Positions 7,704 through 17,620 of a stretch of DNA of 64,000 bases are shown piece by piece. The DNA is from Agrococcus beijingensis (GTDB lineage: Bacteria > Actinomycetota > Actinomycetes > Actinomycetales > Microbacteriaceae). The notes beneath the pieces were generated by a model that was given only the letters and a program-made list of their open reading frames with translations, did no database searches and was not told the DNA's origin. The DNA lies in contig NZ_CP132360.1 in NCBI RefSeq assembly GCF_030758955.1, forward strand, positions 1,927,427 through 1,991,426. The letters are read 5' to 3'. Each line of letters opens with the position of its first letter. Positions within the stretch are counted from its first letter, which is position 1. A program made the position numbers and the translations under genes.

Positions 7704-8888
7704 ATGCGAACCACCACCATTCGGGCCCGCCGCGCGCGCGCCCTCGCCGCGGTCGGCGCGGCCGCCGTGCTCGCGCTGAGCGCCTGCTCGACCGCCGAGC
7801 CGGCCGAGACGACCGAGCCCACCGCAGCCGAGTCCGAGGCGCCCGAGACCGAAGCCCCGGGCAACGACCTCGACGCGGCGCTCGCCGCGCTGCTCGAGCC
7901 GCGCGACGCGTACCCCGTGCCCGACTCGCCCACCGGCGACGTCGCCTCGCTCGCAGGCTCGACGGTCTACTACGTGCCGCTCACGCAGCAGGCGCCGCAG
8001 TTCTCGGTCACCGGCGTCGCCGTGACCGAGGCCTTCGCGGCGGTCGACATCGACGTGCAGATCTGCAACGGCAACGCGACGCCCACCGACGTCAGCGCGT
8101 GCATCACGCAGGCCACGCAGGCCGACGCATCCGCCATCATCACCGACGCCGTGCCCTACGGCATGGCGGCGAACGCCCTCGACGCGGCGCAGGCCGCCGG
8201 CATCCCGGTGGTGCAGAACAACAACGCCGAGACGCCCGACCACCCGGCCTCCGACACGCTGCTCTACGCGCCCGACGGCTCGGCCGAGCAGATCATCGCG
8301 CACATGCAGTGGATCGCCTCCGACTCCGACGGCGCCGGCACCGTGCTCGTGAACAAGGCCGCCGACGGCGCCTCGGTGCCCGTCACCACCGCGGCGCTCG
8401 CCGAGGCCGAGGCCGAGTGCCCCGACTGCACCGTGGTCGTCAACGACGTGACGAGCGCCAACTTCGGCCTCATCGCGCCGTCGACCAGCTCGGCGCTGCT
8501 GCGCGAGCCGAACGTCGAGTACGTGCTGACGCAGTACGCCATCCACCTGCAGCCCACGCAGGGCGGCGTCGAGCAGGCCGGCCGCGCGGCCGACACGAAG
8601 GGCGTCGTCGGCGCCTCGCAGCTCGGTGCGCTCCAGCAGCTGGCCTCCGAGAACTTCCTCTACGCGGCCACCGGCCAGGCGTCGGTGTTCCAGGGCTGGG
8701 TCGTCGCCGACCTCGCCATGCGCGCCGTGCTCGGCTCCGACATCCCCGAGTACGAGATCCCCGTGCGCCTCTTCACCCGCGAGACGATCGGCGAGGTGAA
8801 CCTCACCGCCGAGGGCGAGGCCTCGGGCGAGTGGTTCGGCCCGGCGACCTTCCGCGAGGACTTCCTCGCCAACTGGGGCGCCGAGTGA
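7704..8888 (+). CDS. Periplasmic-binding-protein-like lipoprotein of the RbsB type
   Basis: 394 residues. The N-terminus is a lipoprotein signal with Arg-rich n-region and lipobox LALSAC (C28), followed by an acidic Ala/Glu/Thr linker to about residue 50. The mature part shows the Peripla_BP_4 pattern (TVYYVPLTQQAPQF, then CITQATQADASAIITDAV). It would be anchored outside the membrane and deliver ligand to the 6636 permease. AAGGAGTCACC precedes the ATG. Its stop overlaps the GTG of the ATPase gene, and a perfect stem-loop lies immediately downstream (8903-8936). The ligand is unknown; the operon context suggests an aromatic acid. Confidence 0.92.
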   Translation: MRTTTIRARRARALAAVGAAAVLALSACSTAEPAETTEPTAAESEAPETEAPGNDLDAALAALLEPRDAYPVPDSPTGDVASLAGSTVYYVPLTQQAPQFSVTGVAVTEAFAAVDIDVQICNGNATPTDVSACITQATQADASAIITDAVPYGMAANALDAAQAAGIPVVQNNNAETPDHPASDTLLYAPDGSAEQIIAHMQWIASDSDGAGTVLVNKAADGASVPVTTAALAEAEAECPDCTVVVNDVTSANFGLIAPSTSSALLREPNVEYVLTQYAIHLQPTQGGVEQAGRAADTKGVVGASQLGALQQLASENFLYAATGQASVFQGWVVADLAMRAVLGSDIPEYEIPVRLFTRETIGEVNLTAEGEASGEWFGPATFREDFLANWGAE

Positions 8889-10558
8889 CCATCGCCCACT
8901 CGCCGGAGCCGCGGGCAGCAGTGCCCGCGGCTCCGGCCCCCCGGCTCTCGGTCGAGTCGCTGTCGATGACGTTCGGCGCGGCCCGCGTGCTGCGCGACGT
9001 GCACATCGAGGTGCGGCCGGGCGAGATCCACGGCCTGGTCGGCCAGAACGGCTCGGGCAAGTCGACCCTCGCCAAGGTGCTGACCGGCCTCTACCGGCCC
9101 GACCCGGGCACGGTGGTGTCGGTCGACGGGCAGCCGCTGCCGCTGCCGATCCGCCCCCACCAGGCGCGCGGCTACGGCATGTCGGTGGTGCACCAGAACC
9201 TCGGCCTGATCCCGAGCATGACCGTGATCGAGAACATGCGGATGGGTCGTCTGCGTGCCGCGGGCCCGTTCCGTCGCATCGACTGGGCGCGTGAGCGCGC
9301 CGAGGCGACCGACGCCTTCGAGCGCATCGGCCGCCTGGTGCCGCTCGACTCGCGCGTCTCCTCCCTGAGCGAGGAGAGCCGCACCGCGGTCGCGATCGCC
9401 CGCGTGCTGCAGGACGCCACGCCGGGCGAGGGCCTGATCATCTTCGACGAGTCGACGCGCGCCCTCGGGCGACGCGCCCTCGAGAGCTTCTACCGCGACC
9501 TCGATGAGATCGTCGCGACCGGCACCTCGGTGCTGCTCATCACCCACCGCCTCGAGGAGGTCGTCGACGGCGCCGACAGCGTCACCGTGCTGCGCGATGG
9601 CCGCATCGTCGAATCGGGCCGGCAGGTGGAGGGCATGACCGAGCAGGAGCTCACGAGCCTCATCCTCGGCCGCGACATCATCGACCTCGGCGAGCGCATC
9701 GCCCACGCCCGCACCGACGATGCACCCAGGGTGCGCGTCGAGGGCCTGACGGGCCTGCGCATCCGCGATCTCACCCTCGAGCTGCAGCAGGGCGAGGTGG
9801 TCGGCGTCACCGGGCTCGGCGGCTCCGCCTACGACGACGTGCCCTACCTGCTGAGCGGCGTCGCTCCGGCGACCGCGGGCACGATCGAGCTGCCCGACCA
9901 GACGATCGAGCTCTCCGGCCTCAGCCCGGCCGACGCGATCGCCCAGGGGATCGCCATCGTGCCGGAGGGCCGCGAGCACTCCGGCCTCGCGATGGGCATG
10001 ACGGTGATCGAGAACACCGCCTTCCCGCAGACCGCCCGCACGAAGCGACTGCTCAGCGTGCTGCCTCGCGCCGCCGAGCGCGAGCTCGCCGAGCAGTGGA
10101 TCGAGAGGCTCGACGTGCGCCCGCCGCGCGCCGATGCCGTCGTCGGCACCTTCTCGGGCGGCAACGCGCAGAAGGTCTTCATCGCGAAGTGGCTCGCCAC
10201 CGACCCGAGGCTGCTGCTGCTCCACGAGCCGACGCAGGCGGTCGACGTCGGCGCCCGCCAGACGATCGTCGAGGCGGTGCGCGAGGCGGCGAAGGATCGC
10301 TTCGTGCTGGTCGCCGGCGGCGACGAGAACGAGCTGGCGCTGCTGTGCGACCGGGTGCTCGTGTTCGTCGACGGTCGCGTCGACCAGGAGCTCACGGGCG
10401 ACCTGACCCCCGACCGCATCGTGCAGGCCATCTATGCCGGCAGCGCCCGCGCCAAGCTGCGCGACCGCACGCTCACCGGCACGCTGATCATGAACACCCC
10501 CGAGCTCGAGGCCGCGCTGGCCGAGGAGCCGAGCGCCCCCGGCGAGGAGACCCGATGA
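8885..10558 (+). CDS. Sugar-type ABC transporter ATP-binding protein (RbsA-like, two ABC domains)
   Basis: 557 residues from GTG 8885, which overlaps the binding-protein stop. The first nucleotide-binding domain has Walker A GQNGSGKS (residues 53-60), a weakened signature SLSEESR and an odd Walker B FDESTRAL. The second has a degenerate Walker A (GLGGSAYDD), a good signature FSGGNAQK and HEPTQAV in place of DEPT. One intact and one degenerate site is known for RbsA/MglA-type subunits. It energises the 6636/7704 importer. The first 20 codons are Pro/Ala-rich and contain a perfect 15-bp stem-loop. Its stop overlaps the DUF3500 start. Confidence 0.93.
   Translation: MTIAHSPEPRAAVPAAPAPRLSVESLSMTFGAARVLRDVHIEVRPGEIHGLVGQNGSGKSTLAKVLTGLYRPDPGTVVSVDGQPLPLPIRPHQARGYGMSVVHQNLGLIPSMTVIENMRMGRLRAAGPFRRIDWARERAEATDAFERIGRLVPLDSRVSSLSEESRTAVAIARVLQDATPGEGLIIFDESTRALGRRALESFYRDLDEIVATGTSVLLITHRLEEVVDGADSVTVLRDGRIVESGRQVEGMTEQELTSLILGRDIIDLGERIAHARTDDAPRVRVEGLTGLRIRDLTLELQQGEVVGVTGLGGSAYDDVPYLLSGVAPATAGTIELPDQTIELSGLSPADAIAQGIAIVPEGREHSGLAMGMTVIENTAFPQTARTKRLLSVLPRAAERELAEQWIERLDVRPPRADAVVGTFSGGNAQKVFIAKWLATDPRLLLLHEPTQAVDVGARQTIVEAVREAAKDRFVLVAGGDENELALLCDRVLVFVDGRVDQELTGDLTPDRIVQAIYAGSARAKLRDRTLTGTLIMNTPELEAALAEEPSAPGEETR
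8903..8936 (+). other. Perfect 15-bp stem with 4-nt loop after the binding-protein gene
   Basis: CCGGAGCCGCGGGCA (8903-8917) pairs fully with 8922-8936; the loop is GCAG. There is no T-tract, so it is probably not a terminator. It starts at codon 7 of the ATPase gene and 14 bases after the binding-protein stop. Equivalent hairpins follow the other two binding-protein genes of the window. Confidence 0.8.
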
Positions 10559-11895
10559 GCGACCAGGGGGGCGAGCGGCTCGACGACTTCTTCTCGACGG
10601 CGCGCGTGACCGGCACCGATGAGCGCATCGAGCTCGCCGGCACCGACTTCCGGCCGTTCCTCTACCCGCTCGACGACGAGACGCTCGCGCCCTGGCGCGG
10701 CATGGGCTACCAGGAGTTCGCCGACGCGCGCCGCGATGACCGGTTCCTGCAGGCGCTGCTCGACGACTGGAACGCGCTCCTCGACGAGCCGTTCGTGGGC
10801 GTGACCTCCGACGGCACGGTGCGCGAGGGGCTGTACGAGCTGCCGGCGGCCGAGACAGGGCATGACACGGCGGATGCGTCGGCGGACGACCGCGGGATCG
10901 TCGCGGCCGCAGAGCAGCTGCTCGCCTCGCTCTCCGACGCCGAGCGCGCCGAGCTGCGCCACCCGCTCGACGCGAGGGAGTGGCGCGCCTGGAGCAACCC
11001 CGAGTTCGTCTTCCACCGCGTCGGCCTGCGGCTCGAGGATCTCGCCGAAGCGCAGGTGGCGGCGGTGCTGGCGATCGTCGAAGCCTCGCTCAGCCCCGCA
11101 GGGTACGCGCGGGTGATCGAGGCGATGGAGCTCAACGGGTTCCTCGGCGAGCTCACCGAGCTGCCGACGATCCTGGGCGAGCGCAGCTACTTCTTCGCGC
11201 TCTACGGCGACCCGGCATCCGCCGAGCCCTGGGGCTGGCAGCTGTTCGGCCATCACGTCGCCGTGCACTTCGTCACCGTCGGCGGCCGGCACGTCGTCGC
11301 GCCGGTGTTCATCGGCGGCGAGCCGGCGCTCGCCGACGGCAGCCGGGAGCCGCTGTTCGCGGAGCGCGAGGCGACCGCCCTCGCGCTCGCGGCCTCCCTC
11401 ACCGACGAGCAGCGCGCATCCGCCGTCGTCTTCGAGTCGGTGCTCGACCCCCGCATGCCCGAGGGCCGCCTGCACCCCGCCGACGAGCGGCACCTGGCCG
11501 GCGCGTTCCGCGACAACCGGCTGATCCCGTACGAGGGCATCTCGGCCTATGACCTCGACGACGAGCAGTGGGCGCTCGTGGTCGCGATCGTCGACGACTT
11601 CCTGCTGCTGCTGCGCGACGACCAGCGGGCGCTCACCCTCGCCGACGTCGAGGCTCATCGCGACGACACGTGGTTCGCCTGGTACAGCGGCACGGACGGC
11701 ACCGAGCCGTTCTACCTGCGGATCCAGAGCCCGGTGATCGTCGCCGAGCTCGATCACCATGCCGGCGTCTGGCTGAGCAACCGGGTGCCGCAGCGGTTCC
11801 ACGTGCACACGATCCTGCGCCTGCCCAACGGCAACGACTACGGCCGCGCGTACATCGAGCAGTGGCGCCGACGCCGCACGACCACGGAGGACTGA
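10555..11895 (+). CDS. DUF3500 domain protein, function unknown
   Basis: 446 residues, no signal peptide. The conserved core GYQEFADARRDDRFLQ is absent from standard enzyme families but fits DUF3500: the run GWQLFGHHVAVHF, FIGGEPA, then an acidic helical part and a C-terminal FYLRIQSPVIVAELDHHAG, HTILRLPNGNDYG. Several conserved His residues (GHHVAVH, DHHAG, HVHT) suggest a metal or heme/peroxide-type site, but no catalytic role is established as far as I know. ATGA overlap with the ATPase and a 2-bp gap to the dioxygenase place it firmly inside the catabolic operon, giving a testable context for this orphan domain. Confidence 0.85.
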   Translation: MSDQGGERLDDFFSTARVTGTDERIELAGTDFRPFLYPLDDETLAPWRGMGYQEFADARRDDRFLQALLDDWNALLDEPFVGVTSDGTVREGLYELPAAETGHDTADASADDRGIVAAAEQLLASLSDAERAELRHPLDAREWRAWSNPEFVFHRVGLRLEDLAEAQVAAVLAIVEASLSPAGYARVIEAMELNGFLGELTELPTILGERSYFFALYGDPASAEPWGWQLFGHHVAVHFVTVGGRHVVAPVFIGGEPALADGSREPLFAEREATALALAASLTDEQRASAVVFESVLDPRMPEGRLHPADERHLAGAFRDNRLIPYEGISAYDLDDEQWALVVAIVDDFLLLLRDDQRALTLADVEAHRDDTWFAWYSGTDGTEPFYLRIQSPVIVAELDHHAGVWLSNRVPQRFHVHTILRLPNGNDYGRAYIEQWRRRRTTTED

Positions 11896-11897
11896 GC

Positions 11898-12893
11898 ATG
11901 CTGCCCGTCACCAACTTCGACCCGCCCTTCGCCGTCACCCGCGCGAGCCACGTCTCGCTCGCGGTGACCGACCTCGAGGCGAGCCGCGACTTCTACCGCG
12001 ACGTGATCGGGCTGGTCGTCACCGAGGAGACCGACGACGCCGTGTACCTGCGCGGCCTCGAGGAGGCGGCGCACCACTCGCTCGTGCTCGAGCGGCAGGC
12101 CGAGGCGAAGGCGCTGCGGGTGGGCCTGCGCGTGCGCGAGGACACGGACATCGTCGCGGCCGAGCGCTGGTTCGCAGCCAACGGCATCGAGCACGAGCGG
12201 GTGGAGCGGGCGCACCAGGGCCCGACGATCCAGTTCACCGATGCGGTCGGCACGCGCATGGAGCTCACCTCGTCGATGACGCAGGTGCCGCGCAGGATGC
12301 AGGAGTTCCATGAGTTCGTCGCGGGCGCCCCGCAGCGGCTCGACCACTTCCAGGTGGTCACCCACGACGTGCAGACGGCGACCGACTTCTGGACGGGGCT
12401 CGGCATGCGCATGGCCGAGTACACCGCCACGGACGGCACCGACGAGCTGTGGGGCACGTGGATGGAGGTGAAGGGCAACACGCACGACCTGGTCTTCACG
12501 AACGGCCGCGGCCCGCGTCTGCACCACTTCGCCTACACGGTGCCCGACGCCACCGCGCTGCTGCACGCCGCCGACGTGGCGGGCAGCCTCGGCTTCGGCG
12601 ACGAGATCGACCGCGGCCCGGGCCGCCACGGCATCTCGAACGCGCTCTTCCTCTACCTGCGCGACCCCGACCAGCACCGCATCGAGCTGTTCACGACGCA
12701 CTACCAGTTCATCGACCTCGAGGAGGAGCCGATCCGGTGGGACGTCTCGAACCCGCGCCGCGCCCAGCTGTGGGGCATGCCCGCGACGCGTCGCTGGTTC
12801 TTCGAGGCGAGCGAGTTCCCCGGCCAGCCCGTGCAGGAGCCGCTGCTGCAGGCGGGGCCGGCGACGCTGGAAGACGTGCTCGGGCTGCACTGA
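11898..12893 (+). CDS. VOC-family extradiol ring-cleavage dioxygenase (homoprotocatechuate 2,3-dioxygenase-like)
   Basis: 331 residues, two tandem vicinal-oxygen-chelate domains. The catalytic C-terminal domain shows H150 (RLDHFQV), H209/H210 (RLHHFAY) and E263 (HRIELFT), matching the 2-His-1-carboxylate Fe/Mn ligands of homoprotocatechuate 2,3-dioxygenase. A tail with WFFEASEF follows, also typical of that branch. It would cleave a catecholic ring next to the hydroxyls, giving a yellow semialdehyde. It is the last gene of the plus-strand run (2 bp after DUF3500). The hydroxylated substrate presumably comes from the PhzS-like enzyme encoded at 2092. The exact ring substrate is unknown. Confidence 0.92.
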   Translation: MLPVTNFDPPFAVTRASHVSLAVTDLEASRDFYRDVIGLVVTEETDDAVYLRGLEEAAHHSLVLERQAEAKALRVGLRVREDTDIVAAERWFAANGIEHERVERAHQGPTIQFTDAVGTRMELTSSMTQVPRRMQEFHEFVAGAPQRLDHFQVVTHDVQTATDFWTGLGMRMAEYTATDGTDELWGTWMEVKGNTHDLVFTNGRGPRLHHFAYTVPDATALLHAADVAGSLGFGDEIDRGPGRHGISNALFLYLRDPDQHRIELFTTHYQFIDLEEEPIRWDVSNPRRAQLWGMPATRRWFFEASEFPGQPVQEPLLQAGPATLEDVLGLH

Positions 12894-13002
12894 TGCATGA
12901 ACCTGCATGGGGCGCCTCCGGCTCGTGTGAGCCCGTGGCCGGCTGCTGAGGCTCATCCTCGAGGCTGACGAGGGCGCGATGGCGCGCGGCTAGCGTGAGG
13001 AC

Positions 13003-13908
13003 ATGACCACGCTCGCCGCCCGCGCGATCGCGCCCTTCCGGCCGCTGCCGACACCGACCGACCCCGGGCGCCTGGGTGCGATGCAGGACGCGCGCCAGCG
13101 CAGCGGCATCGTCTGGCTCGTCGCCGGCGTCGCCAGCGCGCACCTGGCCGGGCTGCAGTGGCCAGCGCTGGCGTACGGCATGGTCGGATGGGTGTGGATC
13201 GCGCTGATCGGGCTCGTCGCGGTGGCCATGCTGACGGCCGGCTTCGCCCAGCTCGCGCTGCTCGCGAGGGCGGAACCGCGGCGCATCCCGACGGCGACGA
13301 CGGCCGGTGCGCTCGCCGTCGTGGGCGTGCTGCTCGCGCCTGCCGCGGGCTTCCTCTGGATCGCGTTCGGCATGGTGCACGTGCTGCTGCCGGTAGCCGT
13401 CGGCGCCCTGGGCGTCGCGCTGCTGGCGCTCGATCCGAGCATGCGCGCGGGCATGCCGCGCCCGGCTGCGGGCACCCTGATCGGCACGGTCTCGGCCGCC
13501 CTGCTACTGGGGCTCGGCGTGCTCGACGCATTCGTGCTGCTGCCCATGTCGCTCGCGCCAGATGTGCCGCTGCCGGCGATCCTCGCGCAGCTGCGAGCCG
13601 CGGGCGAGGACGGCGGCATGTGGACGCCGCTGGCCTGGGCCGGCATGTGGCTGATCGCGATCGCGCTGCTCGGCATGGGGCTGCTGCGCAACCGTCGCAG
13701 CCAGCGGGGCGCGCTCGGCACGCTCCTGGCGGCCGGGGTCGTCGCGCTGTTCGCGCTGCCGATCGTGGAGTTCTCGATCGGCATGGGCGTGGCCGACACG
13801 CTGGCGACGCAGGGCGGCATGTCGACGGCGTTCCCGGCGATCTCGCTGCTCGCGGCACTGCTCGCGGCGCTCGCGGCCGGGCTGCTGATCGGCGCTCGGC
13901 AGCGCTGA
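13003..13908 (+). CDS. Hypothetical multi-pass membrane protein
   Basis: 301 residues, almost entirely hydrophobic, with about eight predicted membrane segments and short Arg-containing loops (NRRSQRG at about 230). No family is recognised. TAGCGT (12991-12996) lies six bases before the ATG with no ribosome site, so the mRNA is likely leaderless. It is monocistronic and convergent with the pirin gene, ending 12 bp from it. Codon use is typical of the window. Confidence 0.75.
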   Translation: MTTLAARAIAPFRPLPTPTDPGRLGAMQDARQRSGIVWLVAGVASAHLAGLQWPALAYGMVGWVWIALIGLVAVAMLTAGFAQLALLARAEPRRIPTATTAGALAVVGVLLAPAAGFLWIAFGMVHVLLPVAVGALGVALLALDPSMRAGMPRPAAGTLIGTVSAALLLGLGVLDAFVLLPMSLAPDVPLPAILAQLRAAGEDGGMWTPLAWAGMWLIAIALLGMGLLRNRRSQRGALGTLLAAGVVALFALPIVEFSIGMGVADTLATQGGMSTAFPAISLLAALLAALAAGLLIGARQR

Positions 13909-13919
13909 GCGCAGCCGCG

Positions 13920-14930
13920 CTACCGCGGGCGGCGCTTCGCGCGGCCGCGCGGCAGCAGCTCGACGGTCGGCAGGCGCGGGCTCGGCAGCGTCGTGCCCGA
14001 GCCGTCGTCGACGAACCCGAAGCGCGGGCGGTCGTGCGGCGACGCATCCCGCTCCGCCATCCACTCGTCGCGTGCGCGCTCGACCGCGGCGTGGTCGGCG
14101 CCGACGAAGTTCCAGAACATCACGAACTCCTCCGGGTGCGGCACGCCGCCCAGCAGGATCGCGATGCCCTCCCCGTCGCCGGCCGAGACGATGGCGGATC
14201 CCCGGCCCGGCTCGAGCACGCCGATCTCCCCTCGGCCGATCGGCACGTCGTCGAGCGCGATGCCGTCGGTGAGCGCGAGCACGCCGTGCTCGAAGGAGCC
14301 CTCGAGCGCGAGCGCCGCCTCGCCGCCGGCCGGGATCCGCAGCTCGGCGCCGAGCATCGGCGAGAACATCGGCGCCTCGCTCGTGGCGCCGCCATACGAT
14401 CCGGCGAACACCCGCGCGACCGAACCGCCGCCCAGGTCGACGACCGGCACCGCGTCGACGCCCGCGAACGACGGCGCCATGCCCTGATCCCTGAGCGGCA
14501 GCGCGGTCCACAGCTGCACGCCGTGCAGCACCGTCGTGTCGGGGGTCGAGTACTCGCTGTGCGCGATGCCGCGGCCGGCGGTCATCACGTTCACACCGCC
14601 CGGCCGCACCGTGTGGGTCGCACCGGTGGAGTCGGTGTGCGCGACGCCGCCCTCGACCAGCCACGAGACCGTCTGGAGGCCCGTGTGCGGGTGCGGGGGC
14701 ACATCCATGCCCGGTCCGTCGCCGAGCACGGTGGGGCCGAAGGAGTCGGCGAAGCACCAGGCGCCGATCATGTGCCGATGCTTGTTGGGCAGGCTGCGCA
14801 GCACCGGCATGGCGCGCGGGCCGCCGAGCGGCACCTCGCGCGGCAGCAGCAGCTCGATGCCCGCCTCGTGCGCCTCGTCGATCGCGCTGCGCTCGGCGTT
14901 CTCGACCAGCAGTGCCTCGTCGTTGCTCAT
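13920..14930 (-). CDS. Pirin family protein (bicupin)
   Basis: 336 residues. The N-terminal cupin carries all four metal ligands of pirins, H80 and H82 (PPHPHTGL), H124 and E126 (GIAHSE), so it should bind Fe or another divalent metal. The C-terminal pirin_C domain contains PHPEEFVMFWNFVGADH. Pirins can have quercetinase activity or act as redox-sensing cofactors. The start at 14930 lies seven bases after a TAGCGT box on the minus strand. It is monocistronic. The role here cannot be inferred beyond the family. Confidence 0.93.
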   Translation of the reverse strand: MSNDEALLVENAERSAIDEAHEAGIELLLPREVPLGGPRAMPVLRSLPNKHRHMIGAWCFADSFGPTVLGDGPGMDVPPHPHTGLQTVSWLVEGGVAHTDSTGATHTVRPGGVNVMTAGRGIAHSEYSTPDTTVLHGVQLWTALPLRDQGMAPSFAGVDAVPVVDLGGGSVARVFAGSYGGATSEAPMFSPMLGAELRIPAGGEAALALEGSFEHGVLALTDGIALDDVPIGRGEIGVLEPGRGSAIVSAGDGEGIAILLGGVPHPEEFVMFWNFVGADHAAVERARDEWMAERDASPHDRPRFGFVDDGSGTTLPSPRLPTVELLPRGRAKRRPR

Positions 14931-15032
14931 GGCTGCAACGCTACGGCGGATGCGTCGACGGCGGAACGCGGAGTGCTCACGTCGTCGGGGCCTCGGGTCG
15001 CGCACTGCGGATCGAGTCGTGCGGAGCGCGGC

Positions 15033-15038
15033 TAAAAT
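15033..15038 (+). promoter_or_regulatory. -10 element of a probable leaderless transcript
   Basis: TAAAAT lies six bases upstream of the ATG at 15045 with no Shine-Dalgarno sequence. It is the clearest member of a recurrent TANNNT-N6/7-start arrangement in this window. Confidence 0.6.
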
Positions 15039-15044
15039 CGACGC

Positions 15045-15755
15045 ATGACCTCGTCGCAGCCGCCCGTCTCGCAGCCGCCGGGCTGGTACCCGGACCCCTA
15101 CGCGGCGGCGCCCGGCGTCGAGCGGTGGTGGGACGGCGCGAACTGGATCGCGCAGACCCGCGATCCGGTGCCCGCCCAGCCGACCTGGTCGCCCGCGCCC
15201 TGGCAGACGCCGCCCGCTCCGGCGGCCGCCTCGACCGACGCGTCGCAGCAGCAGCTCGCCGGCTTCGGCTCGCGCGCGCTCGCCTACCTGATCGATCTCA
15301 TCCCCTTCGTGGTGCTGGCCGCGATCGTGCTGGGCCAGTTCGGCTACTTCGAGATCGTCGACCGGCTCGCGGCCGGTGACGATGCCGCCCTCGCCGACCT
15401 CGAGGCGATGGCCTCCGCGGGCAGCGCGGCATCGGTCACCACGGTGGTCGTCGGCGCGATCGCCTACTTCCTCTACAACGTGGGGTTCCACCGCTGGAAG
15501 GGCCAGACGCCGGGCAAGATGCTGGTCGGCATCCGGGTGCGCATGGCCGACGATGACCGTCGCCCCACCGGCCGTGCCGCCGTCATCCGGTGGGCGGTGC
15601 AGCAGGGCGGGCCGCAGCTGCTGAGCACGGTGCCGATCATCGGCCTGTTCGCCAGCATCTTCACGGTCGTCGACCACGTCTGGCCGCTGTTCGACGCCGA
15701 GCGCCGCGCACTGCACGACAAGGCCGCCGGCACGATCGTGGTGCGCGCCCGCTAG
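15045..15755 (+). CDS. DUF2510 and RDD domain membrane protein
   Basis: 236 residues. The N-terminal DUF2510 motif is PGWYPDP...WWDGANW (residues 11-38). A Pro/Ala-rich linker follows, then an RDD domain from about residue 75 (FGSRALAYLIDLIPF) with three or four membrane segments, QTPGKMLVGIRV, and the closing FDAERRALHDKAAGT. This pairing is typical of Actinobacteria. RDD proteins are membrane proteins of poorly defined function, some linked to ion transport. Monocistronic with a leaderless-type promoter. Confidence 0.92.
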   Translation: MTSSQPPVSQPPGWYPDPYAAAPGVERWWDGANWIAQTRDPVPAQPTWSPAPWQTPPAPAAASTDASQQQLAGFGSRALAYLIDLIPFVVLAAIVLGQFGYFEIVDRLAAGDDAALADLEAMASAGSAASVTTVVVGAIAYFLYNVGFHRWKGQTPGKMLVGIRVRMADDDRRPTGRAAVIRWAVQQGGPQLLSTVPIIGLFASIFTVVDHVWPLFDAERRALHDKAAGTIVVRAR

Positions 15756-15804
15756 GAGCCTGCTCCTCGGCTGCGCGGCCCCGGGCGGCGCACGCTCTCT
15801 CGCG

Positions 15805-17535
<1,731 letters not shown>

Positions 17536-17620
17536 CGCGTGCTCCTTCACGGGGGCGGATGCGGTGGGTCGTCAGGGCAGATCGGTGACCACGCTATCCG
17601 GCGCGCCCGACCGGCGTCGC

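Noticed and set aside
6594..8546. 650-codon open frame on the minus strand opposite the importer permease and binding protein
   Set aside because: Its translation is Arg/Gly/Asp/Val-rich without domains and lies exactly opposite two well-supported genes; long antisense frames are expected at this GC content.
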